Assembly (NCBI RefSeq): GCF_031454155.1
Contig: NZ_JAVDQG010000001.1
Span: 248,001-312,000 of the forward strand
Direction: 5' to 3'
DNA length: 64,000 bases
Source: Desmospora profundinema
Lineage (GTDB): Bacteria > Bacillota > Bacilli > Thermoactinomycetales > DSM-45169
Made by a program: the position numbers and the translations under genes. The notes beneath the pieces are model-generated. The model made no database searches and was not told the DNA's origin. It saw nothing but the letters and a program-made list of their open reading frames with translations. The first letter of the stretch is position 1; each line of letters begins with the position of its first letter. Below, in pieces: positions 17,233-24,451 of this stretch.

Positions 17233-18719
17233 AGGGATTCCAACGGGTGGTGATTGAAAACTTTCAATCCCACGGTCGGACGGAGATCGACTTAACCGAC
17301 GGTCTCAATGTATTCGTAGGTCCCTCGGACAGCGGGAAAAGCGCTATCCTGCGGGCACTGCGCTGGCTTCTGTACAACCAGCCGCGGGGAAGCGACTTCA
17401 TCCGGGCGGGAAAAGACCGGTGCCGCGTCGCCCTCACCTTGACTGATGGAGTCACCATCGTAAGGGAACGATCCCCATCCGTCAATCGGTATACCCTTCG
17501 TGATCCGGACGGAAACGAGCGGGTGTTTGAAGGTTTTGGGGGGAATGTTCCTCTGGAAGTGATGGAGGCTCACGGGATGCATCCTCTTAAAATGGATACC
17601 GATTGGAATTTGCCGGCTCAATTTGGCACACAGTTGGAAGGACCGTTTCTCCTTTCGGAAACAGGGGGAGTGAAAGCGAAATCGATCGGCCGGGTCAGCG
17701 GGGCCCATCTCATCGATTTAGCTCTGCAGTCGACGGCCAAGGACCAGAAAAACCTGGCGGTTGAGATGCGTCACCTCAGCCGGGAAGTGGAACGATTGGA
17801 TGAGGCTCTTAAGCCGTACGCGCCCCTTCCAGAACAGGTTAGAGTGCTGGCTCAGTCAGAAAGCCGGTATGCTGAGGCGAAAAAGAAGGAGGAAGTCCTA
17901 AACCGACTCCTCCATTTGCGTGAATCGTGGGCCCTATGCAAAGAAAAAAAGAAAAAGACGAGGCGACAATTGGATTCACTGGAGTCCCTTCCCATGCTGG
18001 AAAGCCGTTTGACGGGGATGGAAGAAGGATTGCGGCGGACAAAGGAATTGCTCCGGATCCGGCGGCAGTTTCACGACCACCGGCGGGAACGGGAGCGGAC
18101 GGAAAAAGTATTGAAGGAAACGGCCCGGTGTGAAGAGGCGGAGTTAGGGCTGCAGGATCTGGGTGAAGCCGTCCGCCGTTTGGCTTCATGGGTCGAGTTG
18201 CGGGAACGCCATTCAACCATCTTGCGTGAACGGGAAGGGTTAATCCGTCTTCGTGATGAGGCCAAACAGGCGGATGCGATATCGGTGGACGCATGGGAGG
18301 AGCGGCTGCAGCGATTGCGTAAGTTGGAACGGCTATCTCCGCGTCTTAAGCAATTGTCCCGCACCCGGCGCAACTGGGAAGGATGGATAAAGCGAACGGA
18401 GCATCTGCCAGCCAAAGAGATGGAACGGATTACGGCGGATATGGAGCGCCTTCGGACGTTACGGGGGGCTTCAGACCGCCTGACGGATCTTCGTCGCCGT
18501 TTGTCGGAAGGAAAGAAGTTCCGACGGCAAAAAGAAGAAGAGATGGAGACAGGGGTTCGATTGCTGGTGGATGCGTTTCGCCGCCTGGGTCGCTGTCCCA
18601 CCTGTGGGTCTCCGGTGAACGGAGATGTGGTAGAGCACATCATGGAAGAAGTGGGGGGAGGGTGGAGTCGTGCAGCAGCTGGAACAGAGAATCAAAGAGA
18701 TGAAGGCCAAACTGGATGA
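17229..18719 (+). CDS. Rad50/SbcC-like ATPase, N-terminal half (Walker A plus coiled coil and CxxC hook)
   Basis: 496 residues. The start IENFQSH and Walker A GPSDSGKS (about 31-38) match SMC/Rad50 ATPases; a long charged coiled coil follows (about 180-445) and ends with RCPTCGSPV near residue 456, a zinc-hook-like cysteine pair. There is no signature motif or Walker B, which are supplied by the gene starting at 18911. The split therefore falls just after the hook, where a full Rad50 chain would turn back. The GTG at 17229 overlaps the phosphoesterase stop. The separation into genes looks genuine because every junction overlaps with its own start codon. Confidence 0.82.
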   Translation: MKGFQRVVIENFQSHGRTEIDLTDGLNVFVGPSDSGKSAILRALRWLLYNQPRGSDFIRAGKDRCRVALTLTDGVTIVRERSPSVNRYTLRDPDGNERVFEGFGGNVPLEVMEAHGMHPLKMDTDWNLPAQFGTQLEGPFLLSETGGVKAKSIGRVSGAHLIDLALQSTAKDQKNLAVEMRHLSREVERLDEALKPYAPLPEQVRVLAQSESRYAEAKKKEEVLNRLLHLRESWALCKEKKKKTRRQLDSLESLPMLESRLTGMEEGLRRTKELLRIRRQFHDHRRERERTEKVLKETARCEEAELGLQDLGEAVRRLASWVELRERHSTILREREGLIRLRDEAKQADAISVDAWEERLQRLRKLERLSPRLKQLSRTRRNWEGWIKRTEHLPAKEMERITADMERLRTLRGASDRLTDLRRRLSEGKKFRRQKEEEMETGVRLLVDAFRRLGRCPTCGSPVNGDVVEHIMEEVGGGWSRAAAGTENQRDEGQTG

Positions 18720-18930
18720 GGCCAAAAACCTCCGCTATAAAGCGGAAGTGCGTTTGGAAGACCTGGAACGGCAGGAGAAGGAGATCCTGGGAGAATTGCG
18801 GGAACTCGGAGTGGAGCCGGAACAATTGGACGAGGAGATCGCCCGGTTGGAGCGGGAAATCGAGCAGGGAATCCAGGAAGCTTGGTCTCTACTGCCACGG
18901 GAGCTGATCCGTGATGACCAATCGGACTGA
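18670..18930 (+). CDS. Small coiled-coil protein between the Rad50-like halves
   Basis: 86 residues, almost entirely a heptad-rich charged helix (MQQLEQRIKEMKAKLDEAK and onward). The GTG at 18670 follows a GGGGGGAGGGTGGAG ribosome site and overlaps the preceding gene by 50 nt; its end overlaps the next gene by 20 nt. Length and position suggest that it provides part of the returning coiled-coil arm or bridges the two ATPase halves. No homologue is recognised. Confidence 0.72.
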   Translation: MQQLEQRIKEMKAKLDEAKNLRYKAEVRLEDLERQEKEILGELRELGVEPEQLDEEIARLEREIEQGIQEAWSLLPRELIRDDQSD

Positions 18931-19594
18931 GAAGCTTCAAAGGCTGGGGGAAGCGTTGGCCCAGGCCCGCGAGGAGGCTTTGGTGCGCCAGACGCGCCGG
19001 GATCAACTGGAACGGCTGCAAAATGAGGCATTCACGCGTTTGGCGGAAGCGGAAAAGAAGCGGGATTTATTTGACCGGGTAAAAGTACTTTTGCAGGAAT
19101 CAGCGGAACATGCCCGTATCCAGGCCAAGGCGCAGTTGGAAGGGTTGGTTACTAACGCCTTGCAGTATGTATTCGGTCCGCTGTTCCGCTTTGAAATCGA
19201 GCTGTCCGATCATGGGGGGAAACCGATTGCCGAGTTTTTCGTGGTGACGGATTGGGAGGGAACTCCGGTCAAAACCAAGCCTCAGGAAGCCCGCGGCGGA
19301 GGCATCGTAGATATCACCTCTCTGGCGCTCCGAGTGGCGATGATGGAGACGTTCCGTCCCCGCCCGGAGGGTCCCTTGATTCTGGATGAGCCGGGCAAAC
19401 ATGTAAGTTCCGAATATGTGGTTCCCATGCTGGAGTTTTTAAAATCCGCAGCGGAGATGTTCGGCCGGCAAGTGATCTTGGTCACACACAACAACCATTT
19501 GACGGAAGGGGCCGATCAGGCTTTTGAAGTGACGCTGGCCGCAGGACAGACGCGGGTCCGGCCTATGGGTCTTCTTGACAATAGGACAGGTTAA
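18911..19594 (+). CDS. Rad50/SbcC-like ATPase, C-terminal half (signature, Walker B)
   Basis: 227 residues: coiled coil (about 1-75), then the C-terminal lobe of an SMC-type ATPase with a degenerate ABC signature RGGGIVDITSLALRVA (about 127), Walker B PLILDEP with the catalytic glutamate (about 156), and an H-loop VTHN (about 191). It lacks Walker A, present in the gene at 17229. Together the two chains hold all elements of one Rad50-type ATPase. GTG 18911 (8 nt after GGGAG) or ATG 18914 is the start. A terminator ends the operon. Confidence 0.82.
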   Translation: MMTNRTEKLQRLGEALAQAREEALVRQTRRDQLERLQNEAFTRLAEAEKKRDLFDRVKVLLQESAEHARIQAKAQLEGLVTNALQYVFGPLFRFEIELSDHGGKPIAEFFVVTDWEGTPVKTKPQEARGGGIVDITSLALRVAMMETFRPRPEGPLILDEPGKHVSSEYVVPMLEFLKSAAEMFGRQVILVTHNNHLTEGADQAFEVTLAAGQTRVRPMGLLDNRTG

Positions 19595-19611
19595 AGATTA
19601 CAATTGGAGTG

Positions 19612-19650
19612 CATCCTTCATCCTTCATATGGTTGGATGAGGGATGTTTT
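19612..19650 (+). terminator. Terminator of the recA-recX-nuclease operon
   Basis: 12-bp stem CATCCTTCATCC/GGATGAGGGATG (one G-T pair) followed by TTTTCTT. Confidence 0.88.
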
Positions 19651-19773
19651 CTTGACTAATGTTTTGCCCGTGTTCAAACGGGTGTGGAGCTTTTTGAGGG
19701 TGACTCGGCTCTACCATCCTTTTACCCATGAAATCCGGCCGGTTCCGCCGGAAAATGAGCGGATGTTTTTACG

Positions 19774-19798
19774 GACCGAATGGATTCGGTCTTGTTTT
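19774..19798 (+). terminator. Terminator-like hairpin in the rny leader
   Basis: Perfect 8-bp stem GACCGAAT/ATTCGGTC with a GG turn, then TTGTTTTG, 36 bp before the rny start. As no gene lies between the previous terminator and rny, it could act as an attenuator. The rest of the 19651-19833 spacer shows no convincing gene or promoter. Confidence 0.4.
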
Positions 19799-19833
19799 GT
19801 ACATGTGAAAAGGGGGGAGGTGGGTAGCGATCA

Positions 19834-21378
19834 ATGGCTGACTTCCTGTCATGGTTACTCCTGTTCCTCCTGGGATCCGGAGCGGGGTTGGCCGCTGGCT
19901 ATTGGATTCGAAAATTGACGGCGGAAGCCCACATCGGAAGCGCGGAAAAAGAGGCGGAACAGATCATGGATAAAGCCCGCCACGATGCGGAAGCATTAAA
20001 GCGGGAACAGGTCCTGGAAGCCCGGGATGAAGCGCATCGCCTACGTACGGAAGCGGAACGGGAAATCCGGGAGCAACGCAATGATCTTGCGCGTCTGGAA
20101 CGACGCCTGATGCAGAAGGAAGAGACTCTGGATCGAAAGCAGGAATCACAGGAGAAGAGAGAAGAGGGCCTCTCCCGCCGGGAAAACCGCATACAAGAGA
20201 AGGAGCGGAAGATTGAATCCTTGTACCGGGAGCAGGTGGAAGCACTGGAGCGACTGTCCGGCCTCACTTCTGAAGAAGCCAAGCAGTTGATCCTGTCCAA
20301 AGTGGAAAATGAGATGCGGCATGAAACCGCTCAATTGATCAAAGAAATGGAGAGCCAAGCCCTGGAGGAAGCGGACAAACGGGCACGCAGCATCCTTTCT
20401 TTGGCCATCCAGCGGTGTGCAGCCGACCATGTGGCGGAAACGACTGTTTCCGTGGTGACGCTGCCCAACGATGAGATGAAGGGGCGGATCATTGGCCGAG
20501 AAGGACGGAATATCCGTGCCTTGGAGACCCTTACCGGGATCGATCTGATCATCGATGATACACCGGAAGCGGTGATCCTGTCCGGATTTGACCCCATCCG
20601 CCGCGAGGTGGCTCGTGTCGCTTTGGAAAAACTGGTGGCGGACGGGCGGATCCATCCGGCACGCATCGAAGAAATGGTGGAAAAATCCCGCCGGGAAGTG
20701 GACGAACGGATTCGAGAATACGGGGAACAAGCCACTTTTGAGACCGGTGTTCACGGTTTGCACCCGGATATGATCAAGATTCTGGGACGGTTGAAGTTTC
20801 GTACCAGCTACGGCCAAAATGTGTTGAAGCATTCCATGGAAGTGGCCCATTTGGCCGGCTTATTGGCAGCTGAGTTGGGCGAAGACATCCACTTGGCCAA
20901 GCGGGCGGGACTGTTGCATGACATTGGGAAAGCGATTGACCATGAAGTGGAAGGCTCCCATGTTGAAATTGGGATTGAATTGGGTAAAAAATATAATGAG
21001 CACCCTGCCGTGATCAATGGGATCGCGTCGCACCACGGGGATGTGGAAGCAACCAGTGTCATCGCCGTGCTGGTGGGTGCTGCCGACGCATTGTCTGCAG
21101 CACGTCCCGGCGCCCGGAGAGAAACTCTGGAAGCTTACATCAAACGTCTGGAAAAATTGGAGGAGATCTGTGAATCCTTCGATGGTGTGGAGAAATCGTA
21201 CGCCATCCAAGCAGGTCGCGAAGTTCGGATCATGGTTCGCCCTGAAGAGATCTCTGACAGCGAATCGGTCAAACTGTCCCGTGACATCAAAAAACAGATC
21301 GAAAACCAACTGGATTACCCTGGGCATATCAAAGTGACAGTGATTCGGGAAACACGTGCGGTTGAATATGCAAAATAA
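19834..21378 (+). CDS. rny: Ribonuclease Y
   Basis: 514 residues, the usual RNase Y length. An N-terminal membrane anchor (about 3-24), a long coiled coil (about 30-190), a KH RNA-binding domain with [12 protein letters not shown] (about 215) and an HD domain with [12 protein letters not shown] (about 365) are seen. It initiates mRNA decay at the membrane and, in Bacillus, works with the Ric (YmcA-YlbF-YaaT) complex, of which ricA is also in this window. It is followed by ymdB, as in Bacillus. Confidence 0.97.
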   Translation: MADFLSWLLLFLLGSGAGLAAGYWIRKLTAEAHIGSAEKEAEQIMDKARHDAEALKREQVLEARDEAHRLRTEAEREIREQRNDLARLERRLMQKEETLDRKQESQEKREEGLSRRENRIQEKERKIESLYREQVEALERLSGLTSEEAKQLILSKVENEMRHETAQLIKEMESQALEEADKRARSILSLAIQRCAADHVAETTVSVVTLPNDEMKGRIIGREGRNIRALETLTGIDLIIDDTPEAVILSGFDPIRREVARVALEKLVADGRIHPARIEEMVEKSRREVDERIREYGEQATFETGVHGLHPDMIKILGRLKFRTSYGQNVLKHSMEVAHLAGLLAAELGEDIHLAKRAGLLHDIGKAIDHEVEGSHVEIGIELGKKYNEHPAVINGIASHHGDVEATSVIAVLVGAADALSAARPGARRETLEAYIKRLEKLEEICESFDGVEKSYAIQAGREVRIMVRPEEISDSESVKLSRDIKKQIENQLDYPGHIKVTVIRETRAVEYAK

Positions 21379-21407
21379 AGCGGCCCTGTCGCCGCTTTAT
21401 TTTTTTA
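21375..21407 (+). terminator. Rho-independent terminator after rny
   Basis: 10-bp stem ATAAAGCGGC/GCCGCTTTAT, loop CCTGTC, then seven T; it overlaps the stop codon. Confidence 0.95.
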
Positions 21408-21573
21408 CCTTAAGGACCATCACCAAGGCGGGTGTTGCCCGACCCAGTGTTTGGGTCATTTATATCTAAAAAAACTCACAGGAGAGTCGGTATGCCGGCA
21501 GAGTCTTTACGGTTGCAACGAAACGAAGACGGTAACACCGACCGGGTTCCTGTAACGTATGGACTATATCCTT

Positions 21574-21623
21574 GGGCTCGCTCTTCCAGGACGACAATTG
21601 GAAGGGCTCGCTCAAAATGGAGG
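21574..21623 (+). repeat. Leader element before ymdB
   Basis: Stem CTCTTCC/GGAAGGG (21581-21587 with 21600-21606) closes the loop AGGACGACAATT, followed by GGGCTCGCTC and AAAATGGAGG, the ymdB ribosome site. The stem sequence differs from other copies but still pairs over 7 bp. A second GGGCTCGCTC just upstream (21574-21583) looks like the tail of a decayed tandem copy. Confidence 0.72.
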
Positions 21624-21630
21624 ATGAAAG

Positions 21631-22425
21631 ATGCGAGTGTTGATGTTTGGGGATGTGGTAGGTCGTCCGGGGCGGGAAGCGCTGCTGTTTTACCTTCCCC
21701 GCTTGAAACGCTCCTTCCATCCCGACGCCATCGTGGTCAATGGGGAGAATGCCGCTGACGGCAGGGGCATCACCCGCCCGATTGTAAGGGAATTCCTGAA
21801 TGCAGGCCTGGATGGGATTACATTGGGAAATCACACCTGGGATAAAAAAGAAATCTTCGACTTTATCGATCAGGAAGAACGGGTTATTCGTCCGGCCAAC
21901 TTTCCCGAGGGAACTCCTGGCCTGGGGATGACCCGACTACCCTTGAACCAAGGGCGGGAGCTTGTTTTGATCAATTTGATGGGCCGTTCATTTTTATCCA
22001 CTTTGGATTGTCCCTTTCGACGGGTGGATGCCCTGCTTTCCGGTGTCAAAGCAGGAACTCCGGTACTGGTGGATTTTCATGCGGAGACCACTTCTGAGAA
22101 GCAGGCGATGGCTTGGCATTTGGATGGGCGGGTATCAGCCGTGATCGGTACTCATACTCATGTCCAGACCGGAGATGAACGGATCCTGCCGGGGGGAACG
22201 GCCACTCTCACTGATGTGGGCATGGTCGGACCCCGGGATGCCGTATTGGGGATGGATAAGGACTTGGTGCTGAAAAGGTTCTGGACTCAGCTGCCGGTCC
22301 GTTTTGAAGTGGCGCAAGGGCCCAATCAGGTGAATGCAGTCTTGATCGACATTGATGATAAAACGGGACAGGCCCAATCCATCCGGCGTATTCGCATCGA
22401 CGATGACAACCCTTGGTTCGATTGA
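21631..22425 (+). CDS. ymdB: YmdB-type metallophosphodiesterase (TIGR00282 family)
   Basis: 264 residues beginning RVLMFGDVVGRPGRE, with NGENAADGRGI and GNHTWDKKE motifs; these are the metal ligands of the YmdB phosphodiesterase family, which acts on 2',3'-cyclic nucleotides and affects biofilm and sporulation decisions in Bacillus. The ATG at 21631 follows TGGAGG. It comes right after rny as in Bacillus, but here a terminator and a structured leader element separate the two, so its expression is likely controlled on its own. Confidence 0.95.
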   Translation: MRVLMFGDVVGRPGREALLFYLPRLKRSFHPDAIVVNGENAADGRGITRPIVREFLNAGLDGITLGNHTWDKKEIFDFIDQEERVIRPANFPEGTPGLGMTRLPLNQGRELVLINLMGRSFLSTLDCPFRRVDALLSGVKAGTPVLVDFHAETTSEKQAMAWHLDGRVSAVIGTHTHVQTGDERILPGGTATLTDVGMVGPRDAVLGMDKDLVLKRFWTQLPVRFEVAQGPNQVNAVLIDIDDKTGQAQSIRRIRIDDDNPWFD

Positions 22426-22654
22426 CGGGTCCTGAGCAGGATTCACGGGCTACCGCAGGTGGAATAAGAAAATAGGTGGAATGACCCATCCCCTCTGGCA
22501 GGTATGATTCTCCCTCGCCTGTGTGGTCCCGTGGGCTCCTCGTGCAGTGGATGTCGTTTGAATGACAGAAGGGTATGTTCCCCGGGTTTCTTGTCGATCA
22601 CACAGGAAAAAATGAGTGTTTCACAGGAACTTTTCCCCAGCTAGTTCCTGATTA

Positions 22655-22683
22655 GAAGGAATTTATAAAAGATTGCCGAATAT
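22655..22683 (+). promoter_or_regulatory. Sigma-H promoter of spoVS
   Basis: GAAGGAATT (22655-22663) fits RNAGGAWWW and GCCGAATAT (22675-22683) fits RNNGAATWW exactly, with an 11-bp spacer. spoVS is sigma-H dependent in Bacillus. The rest of the 22426-22654 spacer shows no gene. Confidence 0.88.
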
Positions 22684-22726
22684 ATTAGCAGTGGACTCAG
22701 TCCAAACCATCGAGGAGGTCACTGAC

Positions 22727-22987
22727 ATGGAAGTATTAAAAGTTTCAGCAAAGTCCAACCCGAACTCCGTCGCTGGTGCGCTGGCCGGTGTCCTGCGTGA
22801 GCGTGGAAACGCCGAAATCCAAGCGATCGGAGCAGGCGCACTCAACCAATCCGTGAAGGCGGTTGCAATTGCGAGAGGGTTTGTAGCACCCAGTGGCATC
22901 GACTTGATCTGCATTCCGGCATTCACTGACATTATGATCGATGGGGAGGAACGCACGGCCATCAAGTTGATCGTGGAACCCCGCTGA
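22727..22987 (+). CDS. spoVS: Stage V sporulation protein S
   Basis: 86 residues, identical in length to Bacillus SpoVS. The MEVLKVSAKSNPNSVAGALA opening and an Alba-like compact fold pattern are evident. It acts in sporulation progression and septation; a nucleic-acid-binding role is proposed for the fold. The ATG at 22727 follows GAGGAGGT; the frame is open upstream, but that part overlaps the sigma-H promoter. A terminator follows directly. Confidence 0.97.
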   Translation: MEVLKVSAKSNPNSVAGALAGVLRERGNAEIQAIGAGALNQSVKAVAIARGFVAPSGIDLICIPAFTDIMIDGEERTAIKLIVEPR

Positions 22988-23006
22988 GGGCTGAACAGAC
23001 ATATGT

Positions 23007-23040
23007 AAACCTGTTTATGGATATAAACAGGTTTTCTTTT
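23007..23040 (+). terminator. Rho-independent terminator after spoVS
   Basis: 11-bp stem AAACCTGTTTA/TAAACAGGTTT followed by a T-rich tract. Confidence 0.9.
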
Positions 23041-23066
23041 GTTTTTATATGAAGGAGGACAACTGG

Positions 23067-24008
23067 ATGCGATGGATCGACGGGCATTGTGACGTGTTGT
23101 CCAAATTGTGGAGGGAGCCGGGGCTTTCTTTTTATGAAGATGGACCAAAACTGGATGTCACCCTTCCCCGTATACGCGAAGCGGGCGTCGGGATGCAGGT
23201 GTTTGCCATATTCGTGCCGCCGGACGTGTCAAGGGCCCACAGCTGGGAAACCGCGTTGGCGCAGGTGGATTGCTTTTATGAAGGTGTGGTGAAAGACGAA
23301 AGATTGGTTTTTCCTGTCCTGGACCGGAATGATGTGGAGCAGTTAGGGATGGACGGACGTTTGGGTGCCTTTCTTTCTCTGGAAGGGGCGGATGCCATCC
23401 AGGGAGAGCTGCTCCATTTGCGGTTGCTGCATCGTCTTGGTGTACGCATGGTGGGCCTGACTTGGAATCATGCCAATGAAGTGGCTGACGGAATCGAAGA
23501 GGAACGGGGAGGAGGGTTGACCCGGTTTGGCCGCTTGTTTGTAAGGGAGATGGGACGCTTCGGTCAGTTTCTCGATGTCTCGCACCTGTCGGTGCGCGGT
23601 TTCTGGGAAGTAATGGATCAAACCGACGTGCCGGTGCTGGCCTCGCATTCCAACTGCCGGACTCTTTGTCCGCATCCGCGCAATCTGGATGATGATCAGA
23701 TTCGGGCTTTGATTGAACGGGATGGTTTAATCGGGCTCACCTTTGTACCCAAGTTTCTTCATTCCGATCCGGATCAAGTCCGGTTGAACGATCTTTTTCG
23801 TCATCTGGACCATCTGTTGGACCTGGGGGCTTCAAGGCAGATTGTCTTTGGATCCGATTTTGACGGGATCGATCAAAAGGTTCCCGGTCTGGCGAATACG
23901 AAAGACTTATCCTATTTAGAAGAGCGTTTGGCTGAGCGCTATCCGGAACACCTCCGTATCGGCTGGCAGCGGGATAACTTCCGCCGGTTTCTTTTAAAAC
24001 ATTGGTGA
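23067..24008 (+). CDS. Membrane dipeptidase (peptidase family M19)
   Basis: 313 residues of the renal-dipeptidase family. The HxD zinc motif is seen in DGHCDV at the N-terminus, with SLEGAD (bridging glutamate, about 112), LDVSHLS (about 173) and ASHSNCR (about 195) as further metal ligands. It hydrolyses dipeptides, often with D-amino acids. The ATG at 23067 is 8 nt after AAGGAGG. The name is the family name; no signal peptide is seen, so the enzyme is cytoplasmic here. A role in recycling peptidoglycan peptides is possible but not shown. Confidence 0.9.
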   Translation: MRWIDGHCDVLSKLWREPGLSFYEDGPKLDVTLPRIREAGVGMQVFAIFVPPDVSRAHSWETALAQVDCFYEGVVKDERLVFPVLDRNDVEQLGMDGRLGAFLSLEGADAIQGELLHLRLLHRLGVRMVGLTWNHANEVADGIEEERGGGLTRFGRLFVREMGRFGQFLDVSHLSVRGFWEVMDQTDVPVLASHSNCRTLCPHPRNLDDDQIRALIERDGLIGLTFVPKFLHSDPDQVRLNDLFRHLDHLLDLGASRQIVFGSDFDGIDQKVPGLANTKDLSYLEERLAERYPEHLRIGWQRDNFRRFLLKHW

Positions 24009-24120
24009 GAAGCCAGGTCGTTTTTTCTCCAGATGTCGTTATCTTGAACCATAGTATGGCGGTTGCTTTTTACGAAAAAGGGGTCTAGAATTGACAATGA
24101 TAAGATTTTCGAAGCATCAT

Positions 24121-24299
24121 TCATCCGAACGGGTGTTCGGGTACCGTTGCAAGCTCTACCTCGATCATTTCGTTCCAAAGTCTCGCTTTGCACTCATGAG
24201 CACAAGTCTTCGCCTTAGTCACTTTCGTTCCTAGGTCTCGCTTTGTGATGATGGCGAAACATTCCGCCGAATAGTGCCCGACGGCGGTTGCTGTCGGGC
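24121..24299 (+). repeat. Interspersed repeat cluster, locus B, upstream of korA
   Basis: Holds two copies of TTCGTTCC-NN-RGTCTCGC (24170-24187 and 24224-24241) and a CATGAG...CAAGTCTTCGCC block (24195-24213) that matches locus A at 9740-9793. Flanking hairpins: CCGAAC/GTTCGG at 24125-24140 and CCCGAC/GTCGGG at about 24277-24298. The whole 24009-24451 spacer has no supported gene. Confidence 0.5.
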
Positions 24300-24451
24300 C
24301 GCTTCGGTAACGAGTGATAGAAGAGCGGCCGGTACCCGGGTTGGGGAGATCGAAACAAACACCTGCGAAGTTCGGAATAAATCGATTGGGCGAAACAGGA
24401 GCCCGGGGCAGCCTGGTTTGCGTTAGGGAAGATTCAAAGGAGATGAGTTCA

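Noticed and set aside
19604-19918. Open frame of about 104 codons across the rny leader
   Set aside because: It crosses the operon terminator and overlaps the rny start in another frame; no ribosome site and no family-like features.
21432-21758. Open frame of 108 codons before and into ymdB
   Set aside because: No ribosome site; overlaps the leader element and ymdB in another frame.
22560-22600. Spo0A box upstream of spoVS
   Set aside because: Best match TTGTCGATC is only 7 of 9 to the consensus and lies far from the sigma-H promoter.
24314-24451. N-terminal extension of KorA
   Set aside because: The upstream frame has no family similarity; GTG 24452 gives the conserved N-terminus with good ribosome-site spacing.
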